The translations under genes and the position numbers were made by a program. 64,000 nucleotides of DNA from Dryococelus australis. Lineage: Eukaryota; Arthropoda; Insecta; Phasmatodea; Phasmatidae. Below the pieces are notes generated by a model. It saw nothing but the letters and a program-made list of their open reading frames with translations. It did not search any database and was not told where the DNA came from. The DNA is taken from positions 78,617,895 through 78,681,894 of the forward strand of contig CM056995.1 of NCBI GenBank assembly GCA_029891345.1, written 5' to 3'. The stretch's first letter is position 1; the number at the start of each line of letters is the position of its first letter. This document shows positions 23,646-34,492 of the stretch, piece after piece.

Positions 23646-24980
23646 TTATACTGTTCTGAAACCTTTGAGGAGCAACGAGCACAGACAACGGTCCTATGGT
23701 GTATTTCCAAGATGCAGTGCCATCACTCTCAGTACACACTGTCCAGCCTTTGCAGAATGGGACTGGCTAGGGGAGACACAGAAGTGCCTGGATCCTGGGT
23801 GTGGCACACACAAGAAGTTGGGCCATTGGCAGAAGTGTTAAATTTTACCTCCGGACTTTGCAAACTGGAAAGGGGTAGTAGAACACCTGGTCTGACCAAC
23901 TTCAGTGTGGATTAGAGTTCCTAGTGCGTGGCACAGCCAATTAACTACCCACTGGCAGGCCTCTGCCTGCCTTTCTAAAGATGTTGTGGTATTTACCTTA
24001 GTGGTATAGATCCACTTTACTTGCTCTTCCTCTGTCCGAATAATTCAGTCAGAATAAATCAATTCTCAAAGAATTCCTGGGTTAGAACTACGACAAAATA
24101 AATAACATTCCCCAATTAAATATAAGATAAGTTCTATAATGACGTATTTAAGGAAAATACAGGGAGAGTCCACACTAGCTCCTAAAATAAAATATTTACA
24201 TAATAATAGATAGGTTAGTTCAATCCTACGTTAATCAAGAGGAAGGCATCCTGGGTAAAACTAGGTGTCTTAACAAAAATGAAGATAAGCAAGCAATCTG
24301 CTTTTACCTACCTTAACGGAGAGCATTCTGAAGGAACCAAAACTGCATTCGATGTCATCGTGACTGCTACCAAATGGGAAATTGGAGGAATACTAGAGGG
24401 TGGGTGGTAGGAATGGATGTCTTCTGTAGCTTCTAGAAGGCGGAGTTGCATTACAGCGGCAGAATCTGCGGGGTCACAGATGGCGGTATACTTCTTGTGA
24501 CGTCTTCTAATCGCATACACAAAGCGAAGTCTAGTGGTCAACTTTGTCCTTCAAATTAGTCTTCTGCCTTTCCAGACTGGAAGAGAGGATCGGCTGCCAC
24601 TTAAAACTGGCCAAATAGTTGTCGCATTCGTAAGTCATTTCTTCAACCTTTGCAATCTGGAAGAGAGGACGGACGACCACGTACCCCTACTGTTGCACTT
24701 TGCCTGGTTCAGACTCGAGGGACAGCGACTGCCCTGAGCCTGGGTTGGCTCTTCCTATTTATACTAAACTTTTTGAGTTGTAGGCTTCCAGAGGTGTGAG
24801 GGGTTGCTAGCCTCTCTGCGCAGCGGTAGTTTATTCATGTTTGGTGGCAGCGCCACCATTTTCTTATCTCCTGTATTGGAGGCATTTATATATCTTGTCG
24901 CCTTAGCGCGAGGCGCTGAATGATGTGATATTCCAGTGGGATGAGTGCTGCCCTCTTGCAGCAAACTGTGGACTGGCTTG
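23055..24980 (-). mobile_element. Minus-strand LTR with leader (LTR copy D)
   Basis: On the minus strand a TATA box (TATAAATAGG, plus positions 24754-24763) sits downstream of a segment with ATACAGGAGATAAGAAAA and CACCTCTGGAAG. These are shared with the LTR-like regions at 11.2 and 39.3 kb. An AATAAA-type signal occurs near 24050. A leader-like stretch and broken gag-like frames follow to 23055, where recognisable sequence ends. LTR borders were not pinned. The orientation and order suggest a 5' LTR of a truncated element. Confidence 0.45.
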
Positions 24981-25481
24981 TGTCTCGGTAGTGTAATGGT
25001 CTCTCCCCTTTATCTCTTTGTCGGTCTTCCTCTGTTCCCCTCGGCTATGGTCTAGAGCGGCAGGTGGCAGGGTGGCGGCATCAGCTGACTCATCGTGTTC
25101 ACTTACTTGGCAGGAAAGGAAGGTGGTATAGTGGATGAGTTAAGAGTTTGATACAATAGTTCATAGTGTTTCTGAAAATTACTAGGTTATAGTCTGGCAT
25201 CCTAGGTTCAATACTTGTTTAAGCAATTATGTCCTGCTCGTAAAAGGACTAGGGTGTACAATACTAATGAGTAATTTACCGTGGCTCGTAATGAGAGTGA
25301 AGTTAAAGACTTTTCAAAAGCAGAGTTTTGTCACACAGTAAATTGATTTTATGTGTAATCTTATGGCTTCCTTAATTACTTTACTTTCTGTTCTTTCCCT
25401 CAGAAAATACAGGTAATCATGGCTGGGTAATGAATCGCATGCTTGACCCCTCAGCTCCAACCTTCATACCCAGCAGATGCT

Positions 25482-25800
25482 GGGGGCCACGGTGACTAAG
25501 AGGTTAGCCCGCTCGCCTCCCACCACGGTGAACTGGGTTCAATCCCCGGCCAGGCCACCGGATTTTCACATGTGGGAATCATGCCAGAAAGTTCCGTTGG
25601 CCGGTGGCTTTTCTCAGGGATCTCTCGTTCCTCCGCCCTTCCATTCCAGCGCTGCTCCATACTCACCTCAGTCACCCTCATCGGATCTCAAAACATCGCT
25701 GTTAAGAACAGTCCAAATCTCTTCATGCACTCACTCACCCTGGAAATGCTACACATTGAAACACTCTTAACCTAAGTCACCCTGGTAGAACCTATAAGAA
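25482..25800 (+). repeat. tRNA-derived SINE, near full length
   Basis: The head carries an A-box-like GTGACTAAGAGGTTAGC and a B box GGGTTCAATCCCC about 35 bp later. It sits in a tRNA-like frame starting GGGGGCCACGG. The body, with CCATTCCAGCGCTGCTCCAT and ATCGCTGTTAAGAACAG, is shared with the SINE at 62485-62709 (inverse) and the fragment at 5400. An internal Pol III promoter with an unrelated body is the defining structure. The head ends in SINE body rather than an acceptor stem, so this is not a functional tRNA gene. Confidence 0.9.
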
Positions 25801-26552
25801 ATGAACTCTAGCCAGTGGCTTTATGGCACGCATTAAGTTAAATCTTTTAAATTTCTTAACCAGTGCTTCCATCCTATTACTATTATTTAATCCAACATCT
25901 AACACATTTATTTACAAGCAGAAAGCACTGCTCTAAATATTTCTGAAATTTCTTCATTTTACTAAATGGCCCCTGCAGCTCATGTTAAATAACAAATATA
26001 AAAGTAAAGTCAAATGCTGTCTAACAGTCTTAATAAATGAACTAATATGACTTGAATTAAACTAATTTGTTGCACTGAGGATGCCACTGTTAGGTGCTGT
26101 TGACTTTATAACCTCGCTCAGCCATCCCCTAACGGCGTACTTAGTAAAACAGTAAAACTTCCCAGTTCTAACAATATGACATGCAATATCAATCTGTACC
26201 CTGATCCACATTAATGTTCAGCTTGATATTTTCCTTAGGGTTTACAATATGCATGACAAAAATTCTCTTCATCAACGACTAGTAAACTACAACTACACAC
26301 ATAACACTGCCTTAATAACTAACATACCTCTTCTAAGCTCTATTACATTATACTGTGCACTGATTACACTTAAGCTCAGGCATATCTTGATTTACTGATT
26401 TTTCATCATTCCTGATGGCTCGAGTTGTAACACACTGAGTGTCTCTATCACTCGTGTCTTGCCTCAACTAGTCTTGGGTTTTACACAGAGTGCTAAGGAA
26501 CCGCACTAGGTGTTACTGGGGTTGCAAGACATGATTTACTTATCAGCATTTG
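25801..26552. other. AT-rich spacer
   Basis: No gene or clear repeat seen. Confidence 0.45.
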
Positions 26553-28066
26553 TTATCTGAGAGAAGTCAGTTTATGAGCAACATCACCCCCGCTGAAACA
26601 CTCGCACAACAAATAACTTAATCTGCGATGGCTAGTCTGTACTCTGCTCATTGTGGTTATTAGCTGCGGAGTTTCTTGCATGTCTGTGGTTTCTGTGGGT
26701 GGCCTCGCTTCAAAGGGGCCTGGTGAATTGGAGTGGGCCACCGGAACCTTAGGGCAGACCTCCATGGTGACTCTCTGTAGTATCTGAGCAAGAAGGGGGT
26801 GGGGTGTGCATGTGCCGGCAGTTCCCTTCTCTGGTCGCTCTATTCATTGTTCGTGTTTAGGGTGGAGGTCTGTGCATGACCCATGTTCACCTGGCACCAC
26901 TTTGTCTCGGTCACCTGGGGTGGAGGCTCATGGGAATTCCCCACCCTAGTTATCGGATGGTGATCCACGTCTCTGGTTGGCGGGGCCACGGCGACATCTC
27001 CTGTACCCTACAGTGGCGAGGTCTGTGCCTCATTCAGGCCCTCCATGGCCACTGGAACCGATGTGGTGGTGGCTAGAGATGGGGACCCCCAACTTGACAG
27101 TTTGCTTGATCTCGTCTTGCTCCCTGGTTGGAAGTTGTTTACTTGTGTTGGTTACTCCTTGTCTGGAAGAGGTGATCTGGTCCAGAGGTACAGGGTGTAC
27201 CTCGGCCTGTATGACCATTATGTTTTGTGATGCCTACACCTCTTTTGTTTGGAGAGTCTTGAGACTAGGAACTTTAGAACCTGCGGCCGCAGACGTGGTT
27301 CCTAGTGAGAAGTAGTCCTGGTGTCTTCTAACGTCCGTGATTCCGGTGAGGAAGATGGAAGTAGTAGCAGATCGTGTGACTTCCCTTTCTGCCCTACTGT
27401 TGCCCTGATGCCTGTTGATATTGGCTTCTTTGCTTGAGGAGAAAAAGGGGGGGAAGGGGTGTTTTACATCAATGGTATTCCCCGTCGGCCCTACAGTCCC
27501 CCCCGACATCCTCGGATGTCAGCGTTTCTGTGGGGGAGGGGGTGGGTGGAGGGAAGCTGTTACTTCACATGACTTACCTTTCATCACTTTGTGGATTTCC
27601 ATGTGCTCTGGAGATGGCATGGAGGGAACTGAGCTGGGTGGCAGTGGATACTGCACCACATTTAGCTGTAGTTCCGTGTTTTCATCCTCCTCCTGTATGG
27701 AAGGTAGAAGGCAAGGGAAATTAATACCCACCAACATTGTAGTCATGCGGTCGGCCTCGTTAGTAAGTGCCAGGGTGGCCACTATTACTAAAGCCGGAGA
27801 TGAAGTTTCCCTTACGTCTCAGTGGAACACAGAAGTACTTCTATCTCCGAAATTACGCTCAGCATTGGTTATCTCTGGTGAGAAACCCTGTCTTGCAGAA
27901 TTCACCTGGAAGATTCCAAGGCAGGGCTCAGTTTCTTATCCTTTCGCGGTAATGAAAAGGGTAGAAAAGAGCTGGGGGGAAGAGCAGAGAGTCCGAGTGG
28001 ACGGTCTATCTCTACCAGGTTGGAGGACAGCTGTTTTAGTTGGCGTGGGAGGAGGTAACACTGTCA
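26553..28066 (-). other. GC-rich 3' tail following Gypsy integrase, unidentified
   Basis: Directly downstream of the integrase C-terminus, and GC-richer than its surroundings. Minus-strand frames are open in pieces (27782-27519, 27509-27234, 27218-27030, 26765-26553). They have a proline-rich composition but no envelope, fusion-peptide or transmembrane pattern. A plus-strand frame of 247 codons (27415-28158) overlaps them and the integrase end, and is probably antisense openness. It may hold the element's 3' untranslated region and LTR, whose ends I could not place. Confidence 0.35.
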
Positions 28067-28352
28067 TCAGGGTTTTGAATCTCCATGGAGTTCAGGGTTC
28101 GACCTTATGTACAGGTGTAAGAATAGCCTCGTCCTCCTCAACTGTCTCCGGGATTTGAGGTGGGGTTCCAGGTCATCTCGTATCCCTTCTGGGCAAGGTC
28201 CGACTTGTTCTCTAGTTACCTTACTAGTATGCCCCATATTGTTCTCTATCCAACATACATTCCCATATTTGCCCACCACGGTGTAATGTCCCACCCATTT
28301 TGGGACTAGACTAGCCGCAAACTGATTAGTAGCCTTACTAAGGGGGGGGGGG
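28067..28352 (-). pseudogene. Gypsy integrase C-terminal domain
   Basis: The minus-strand frame encodes PLSKATNQFAASLVPKW followed by VGHYTVVGKYGNVCWIE. This is the GPY/F-like C-terminal module of Gypsy integrases, with the usual F.P.W.GPY pattern seen here as V.P.W.GHY. It is followed by VTREQ and a charged tail. The frame extends upstream past 28352 only because the hAT-1 end is open by chance. The true preceding codons lie at 34493 and above. Confidence 0.85.
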
Positions 28353-29439
28353 TTTTTAACTAAAGATGTCAAAATATCAATTTTTCTCAATTCAGATTCA
28401 AGATTCCAACTGCAAAACTTTTCACTCCATTCCACCTCCATTCCAATACTATAAATTAAGGTATAGTGATTATCAACATGTGCCTACAGTCAATATATCC
28501 TTTTGAAATTTAGTTTTACACGTCAAATTAGACAGACACAAATATGAAGATAATTACAGGAAAGACTTTCTGGTCTGCTAAGAGAAGTTAATTTCTAGAG
28601 ATAGACGAGTACGCAAATTTTTAAGTCGAGTCGAGTCAAATTTTATTATAATCAGTTCAGTTCGAGTAAGTCGAATTTGATGATAAGTTTGAGTCGAGTT
28701 GAGTTTTAATTATTTGTGAGCAGTTCTTTATGTAATGATGTTGAGCTTAAGTATTTGCACTTTACTGCTAAGAATCTAAAAGACATTCTTAAATCACTAA
28801 CAATAAATATTTAGAAATAAAAAAATCTGATAAAACTACACCAAAAATGTTACAATGAGGTAAAGTATTTTATGGCCCACTTAACCATAAATATTTGGAA
28901 TACAATTTATTGCACAGTAAAACCAACTGCTAAACTAAAGCAATGCAATACACTGCATGTATTTTTTTATTCTCTAAAGTAACATCACATACAAATATTA
29001 AGTTGTAACCTACTACTCATAGGAATTAAACATATTAAAATTAAAATGCTTCAATTGTCACACAAAAACTATTCCATTGGTGTAGTGAGCTATTACCGTG
29101 GTAGGTGTAATTAATTATAAAAACACGCTCAAAAAATTGTGTGAACTAATGCTATACAACGCAGGAAAAATTTTTATTCTGTTGTCATTTTTAAATGCAG
29201 ATTATGGTATTAGCCTACAAAACACAATGAAAATAGATTCCTAACCTATTCAAGATAAATTTTTCCAATAGTTCCAAGGAAGTATAATAATAATAAGAAA
29301 TATTTTAAGGTCAAAGTCACAAATATTTAAAATACACTTTATGATGTCATTCAAAGATATCAACAAAATAATAATTCGCAAGTTATCATGTAGGGAAACA
29401 AGTTTCTCTGCAAGGCTTGAGGACAAGTTCTGGCATTGT

Positions 29440-31320
29440 GTGGAAATTGTTAGACCTGCTTTTGAAAACAGTCTCCACTAACCAATGAAGCAGCTGGAAT
29501 GCTTAAATAGTGCATTGCTAGCTTAGCAAGCCAGGGGTAGTTTCTGCATGATTTCCACCACTCAAGTGGATCTCCATCTCGATCAATTACAGCACTTTTA
29601 CGAAAATCATGAAACTGGAAGAAAAGATAACTGAACTTGCATTATATATTTTTTTCAAAACTGTCGTATATGTGAAACCAGTACAGAAATAATACAAGTA
29701 GCTTGCATAAAACACTTATGGAATGTATAGTAGCTCGCATAAAACACTTACGGAATGTGTAAGATTTAACACATCAAAAAGAGATTACCTATCTCTTTCT
29801 TAACAGAATCTGCTTCTTCAGGCTGCATTTGCTTGGATTTCAAATCAAATATGGCCCAAAGAGTGTTACTGATTGAAGTTGATGGTGCACTTTTCTCTTC
29901 TATTAATTGGTCTTGCCTGGAGCAGTCATTTTATTTACTGGTGAGGGATATTCTCTTTTTGATTCTTCAATTAATAAACATTTTGCCAGAAGCTCTTCAT
30001 GATTTTCCATTATGACACACTTGAATCTTGGATCCAAGGTAGTAGCTATTAGATGTGTGCGAGAATCCCTTATATAATGAAATCAATCATTTAATGATTT
30101 TAGCAATGCTCGTGCTAATCTTATGCCACTTCCTTGATCTCCAGTTCTGGAGCTGATGTAATTCTTCAAGAATCCTTCAATACCATACAGGATTGGCCGA
30201 ACCATTGAAAGGGTTGGCACATTTTCTCTGCACAGTTCTTTAGTAGCCAAGAAAAGAGGTTGCAAAATTGTTACGTACCTGCAATCAAGTTCCATTCCTG
30301 TGCTGTCAAACATTCTTTTCCACAGTTTGGCAATCAGCAAACACTGCTTCTTTTTGCTAATGTAGGCATTCAAGCATTAGATACCTACTATTCCACCGTG
30401 TGTCCACCATCTGAAATAGAGAATTCTCTGGTAAACTCAGTTTTTTTGGAGTGATTGTAGCCTCTCTCTTAACTTTGTGCTATTTTGTAATGACCTACTA
30501 TTGATCTACATGTTTTCAAGAGACTGTCCAGTCATACTTCTACAACAGCATCTCTAACTGCAAGTTGTAAACTATGAGCAGCACAACTCAGATGTTCTAC
30601 AGGTTTCCCAGTCAGAGCATTACTCATGTTTCTGGCATTGTCGCTACCTACATAGATGGGAATTTGTGTCAGGGGTAGACTGATACCCCAGTTGGATGTC
30701 AGCTGACACAACTTATAGTAAATAGCTGAGCCTGTATGTTGACCAGGAAAGTGGGAGCATTCCAGTGTGTGATTCTTCATTTCGAAGTCACGAGAAAGGT
30801 AGTGATTTGTGACAGAAATATATGATTCCTATTTTCGTGAAGTCCACAAATCTATTGAAAGAGACACTGATTTGACTGTTTCAAGATCATGGTTTAACGC
30901 TTGTTCCATATGTCTCCGTGTGTCACTGTACCACTTCGGTACTACAGATCTTGAAAAATTCTTCCTACTGGGAATTTGATAGCGAGGCTGGAGGGTTTTC
31001 ATTAATTCTCTGAATCCACGATCTTCCACAACTGAAAACGGTTGGTAGTCCAGAGCAATCATATGACCAATTTTATTTGTTATAATTTGTGATCTTGGAC
31101 TTTGAAAGGAGCATGACTTTTGAATTCATGGCTTGAGCAACTGGAGATGCAACAGATTGTTTTGATGATTTAATTGCCTCTTTTTTCAACTGCACACATT
31201 TCCTCATACTTATGCTGCAAGTGTAAGTGAGAATCCAAATGTCTGATCAAACTTATTGTAGAAGATGATGGTGTATTTAAAGTTTTTTTGCAACATTTGC
31301 ATACTGCATGCTGATCACTC
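29440..31320 (-). pseudogene. hAT transposase (BED-finger, ZBED-like), degenerate
   Basis: Read on the minus strand from 31320. First comes a BED zinc finger with VCKCCKKTLNTPSSSTISL then RHLDSHLHLQHKYEEMC. At 31062-30829 is QPFSVVEDRGFRELMKTLQP, then VSLSIDLWTSRK carrying a catalytic-region Asp. At 30780-30532 is SDNARNMSNAL with a second acidic site, followed by the hAT CAAHSLQLAV motif. At 30373-30083 is the helical insertion region. The C-terminal dimerisation motif EWWKSCRNYPWLAKLAMHYL with IPAAS lies at about 29575-29450. Stops and frameshifts separate the blocks, so it is inactive. Domain order is complete for the family. Confidence 0.9.
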
Positions 31321-31679
31321 TTTCAAAAAATCCCCAAATTTTCGATCTGCCTGTACTTGGATTAGAACTGCTCCTGCTTTCATGTTCCTCTTGTATTTTT
31401 GTTTCCCTTGTTTCAGGAGTTAAGTATCCAAAGATATCTTTACGAGTTGGAAATTATTCCGACATAGTGAGTCTGATTTGTAAAACAAAACACTACTGTA
31501 CCGACAAAAAAAAAAACACTCTGTTAGCCTGTTAAGAAAAGTTACTTTACCGAAAGTCTTTTCAAGTTGCAAACAAAGATCATTTTACATTCATGGCAGT
31601 GGAAACATGAACTCTAACAGAACTCCTGAGAAAATTAGTTTGGTGAAGCCTGTTGGATTTTTATTTTTATTTTTTTTAG

Positions 31680-32735
31680 AGCCATGCACTATTTATTTTA
31701 ACTTCCTCTCCCTTCTCACTCTTGTTCTCTCTCAGCGCCCCCTTCAGTTCACCCCTTCAGCCTTCCCCAGTAACACCTGATAAGGCCTCCCCCCTTTTTT
31801 TTTGTTATCTCCGCCCTTGTTCCAACTGCTTCAAGGCAGTGCTTATGCAAAACACTTCACGTTCTTCTCACACTATGAAGTTTAAGCTGTCAGTCATAAA
31901 ATATGTCCTCCGAGTGTCACAGTGAAATCCTTGTTTCTCCACCAATAATGCGTGTGGGACCCATTGTTTCTATTGTGTTGTTCGTGAAGAAAAGATTTTG
32001 TAGATATTGTTGTGTATTGTTTGTTATGAAGTATTATCAAAATTATTTTTTACCATCGTTTTCATAAAAGTCCCCCCCCCCCCCCCCCCCATGGTTTGAT
32101 GACAAAACGTTTATTTGAAATAAATATAACATAATTTGCAAGTAAATATTTCTTCTAACAGTGATAATGCATTATTGCCTTATTGGTGTTTAATTAGTAA
32201 GTACGCGCTTACAAAAGTTAACAGTCTGTAATGTAACCTGAACTGTGCGCAGAAACTACACAACTGTTCAGTCCTCGTGTCAAGATTACGTGAAGGTCGG
32301 AGCAGCCTTTCCCCCATTCCATCAGCCAAAGCTTGCATCCTGTCTCGCCTCATAGCAGTTTACATTTCCCCTCCCCTTCTCTTTCCAAGCTGTATGTTGC
32401 AGTTCGATACATTTCTCCAAGCTTCCTTTGTTCCAGTGTAGAGCAGAGGATAGACAACCAACACCAGAAAGTGGGGGGAGGGGGGGGGCAGAGGCGACAC
32501 TTTTTTTTTTTTTAGAGAAGGGCAGTGTCATGGTGTCACATTTCAGCACTGCAAAAAAAGACCCACCTAAAGGAGCAAAAAAATAAAAAAGTAAACCGGC
32601 AGCCCACAGCAGTTGTTGATGATGATGTTCTAATGTGAGTCACCTCGTAAAAGGAGAAAAAATAAAAACAAGCCACATTGTTTTGGCTTTTAGCGCCACG
32701 TGTTATTTAATTAAAATCAGTTTCAAATCGTAGTA
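31680..32735 (+). repeat. Fragments related to the pogo-type MITE family, inside hAT-2
   Basis: TCTCTCAGCGCCCCCTTCAG (about 31730) matches the MITEs at 16702 and 45765. TTTTTTTAGAGAAGGG (about 32505), AAAAGGAGAAAAAATAAAAA and TTTTGGCTTTTAGCGCCACG (about 32690) match their later parts. An unrelated stretch with a 20-C run (32071-32090) lies between. Element ends were not found. Confidence 0.5.
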
Positions 32736-32886
32736 TCATTTAATTATATTTGTATTTATAGTTTTACGGAATTTCCATTCGAGCTTCGTCCTGTCAAGTT
32801 AAATAAACTCTAATACAAAGTCCAGCCGAGTTAAAGCTACTTGCTCGACACTGCATTTGGAGCCTCTGCACGTCTCTATTAATTTC

Positions 32887-33118
32887 CTGTTTATGTACCA
32901 TTCAGACTTAACTAATTAGGTCTAACAAGTTCATATCAGTATTTCTGATGAATATATGATTTATTTGAGATAAATAAAGACACAGTATTATACAAAAAAG
33001 TTATAAACAGAAGTTCTCAAATTCTCAATGCAATCTATCAGGCCAACTTATGAAGCTAACCAATATGTACACAAATAATGATGGTATTCAGTAATGAAAC
33101 TGAAATATAAGTAACTTT
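32887..33118. other. hAT-1 interior, nothing recognised
   Basis: AT-rich DNA between the hAT-2 target duplication and the BED remnant. Confidence 0.4.
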
Positions 33119-33330
33119 TCATTTAGGATTGCTAAATGAAAATGGTTCTACAAGACATTTCAAGTTGCAGGGGCACTGGATGACACTTGGATGCATATTT
33201 GCCAAAAAATTTTCTGAATCATATTTATTGGCACTTTTCCTGTACTCATCGTGTTTACATAAGTGTTTTCTCATGTTACTAGTTATGTGACTAACCCCAC
33301 CTTGTGAAATTTTTACAGAATACAAACTGC
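33119..33330 (-). pseudogene. BED zinc-finger remnant of hAT-1 transposase
   Basis: The minus-strand frame gives KISQGGVSHITSNMRKHLCK followed by HDEYRK. This matches the second half of BED fingers (TSN.RKHL..KH..EY). The first Cys pair is degraded to a single Cys. There is no downstream catalytic domain, because hAT-1 is short here and interrupted at 32886. Confidence 0.6.
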
Positions 33331-33636
33331 AAAATTAGTCATTTGCGTCATTTACATCAACTGAAAAATAATTCCACACATTGTTTGACATTTTCTCCAC
33401 GTCTGTAAATAAAATCCTCAGTACATTGAAAACTTTAACACTAACTACTTTTAGAAAAAAGATACTGACATTTTTGGTAAAGAAAAACACACAAAAAAAA
33501 ATTGTTTTCTATTTCAACTACATCAAAAACGAAAATGTCATAAACATGAAATATGTACGGTAAAGAATGTACCTGTTCTTTATCTAATATACCGTTAAAT
33601 AATAGGTAAACAATATAAAAAATCCGAAAAATAATA

Positions 33637-33678
33637 CCAGGAATCCTGGTAATATTAAGGATCCTGGTCCAGGATCCT
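33637..33678. repeat. Two adjacent near-palindromes
   Basis: A 17-nt perfect inverted repeat around CCAGGAATCCTGG (centre about 33643) is followed 10 nt later by a 21-nt perfect inverted repeat with AGGATCCTGG and CCAGGATCCT arms (33658-33678). They lie in the hAT-1 interior near its high end and could be subterminal transposase-binding repeats. Confidence 0.85.
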
Positions 33679-33839
33679 TTTGTTCCCACTACTAATAACT
33701 ATCGTGCAACAGACTAAAATCCAATGCATGTTCCGCGTCAGCGATCCGGAACTCTAGGAGCTTGCCGCTAGCGAGTATTCTTATCTGCAAACCATATCTG
33801 GTTCAGACCAACGTGATGGCACGCAGCTTATCAATTAAC

Positions 33840-34254
33840 GCTGATAGCAACTCTTCGGCTCAACAAAGTGCTATCTCCAACAGTATCCGCATGTGCGGCG
33901 GTGGTCTTTCATCCGTGACTGCCAGTCTGTTTTAGTGTTTCGTCTACATGGACATTTACAGGTTTAGATATTGTGTGGTAGATTTCCATGTGCGTTTGTA
34001 GCATTCTTGCAACAGTATATACGTAGTACTGAATCATGTCAGAAAGTGCGCAAAAAAGAAAATGAGTGCAGTTATCCCATTAAAGCCACGCCACACAGCA
34101 CATAGTGATGCCGGAGTGAAGTGGACAGCCAAATATTGATAATTGCCGTCCGTCACATGGCAGCCATCAAGATAAAAACGACTCATTTACCATGATTTTC
34201 AATTACCCAACTATCTCTTCCCCTGCATTATCACTGATAATCGAGGTTCTACTG
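33840..34254 (+). mobile_element. Tigger-type remnant: right terminus and transposase start
   Basis: The right end reads in reverse CAGTAGAACCTCGATTATCA, with TA following (34255-34256). This is a textbook Tigger terminus. Upstream, an ATG at 34036 opens MSESAQKRK before a stop, resembling the short basic N-termini of Tigger/jerky transposases. The left terminus was not found. It lies within hAT-1. Confidence 0.5.
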
Positions 34255-34492
34255 TATTATGTTAATTCTTTCATAGTCAAACCATCATTGAGTGGTTAAT
34301 TCCGGTCAATGCATGCAAGTTCGGTATAGTTCTGCTTATTTGGAAAACCAAAGTTGCTGTGCAACATAACCTCAAAAAACCATGTGAAAGTGGACGAGGA
34401 TTTTCAAAAATTAACCGTTTGATTCTCGATTCTTCGATACCTGTAATAATAGAGAGTATTGAGGAATCTATTTCGACATCCCTATTTTTAAC

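Larger units (their letters stand above)
28596..32878 (-). mobile_element. hAT transposon hAT-2 (4283 bp) inserted in hAT-1
   Basis: The low end is TAGAGATAGACGAGTACGC. The high end read in reverse is TAGAGACGTGCAGAGGCTCC. Perfect 8-bp target duplications TTAATTTC lie at 28588-28595 and 32879-32886. A minus-strand transposase remnant fills 29440-31320. The 31.7-32.7 kb part contains sequence related to the pogo-type MITEs. Subterminal GTCGAGTCGAGTC repeats near 28625 are typical of hAT ends. Confidence 0.93.
28361..34484 (-). mobile_element. hAT transposon hAT-1 inserted in Gypsy integrase
   Basis: The low end is TAAAGATGTCAAAATATC. The high end read in reverse is TAGGGATGTCGAAATAG. Perfect 8-bp target duplications TTTTTAAC lie at 28353-28360 and 34485-34492. 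The core (excluding hAT-2) is about 1.8 kb and carries a BED-finger remnant at 33119-33330 plus a Tigger remnant near the high end. Its termini resemble those of the hAT at 59927, so the two are probably one family. Confidence 0.88.

Noticed and set aside
25482..25560. Functional tRNA gene at the SINE head
   Set aside because: A and B boxes are present but no acceptor stem closes. The same head-body unit recurs at 62.6 kb, so it is a SINE.
26553..27782. Envelope gene downstream of Gypsy integrase
   Set aside because: The broken minus-strand frames show no signal peptide, furin-like site, cysteine pattern or transmembrane segment.
27415..28158. 247-codon plus-strand frame opposite the Gypsy integrase end
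   Set aside because: It overlaps the true integrase C-terminal coding on the minus strand, has no known motif, and sits in GC-rich DNA where antisense frames stay open.
28400..28445. Second copy of the Gypsy segment before LVKN, suggested by MEVEW/GMEW similarity to the region at 34.5 kb
   Set aside because: The resemblance is short and lies in the hAT-1 end. The 8-bp duplications explain the arrangement without a second Gypsy copy.
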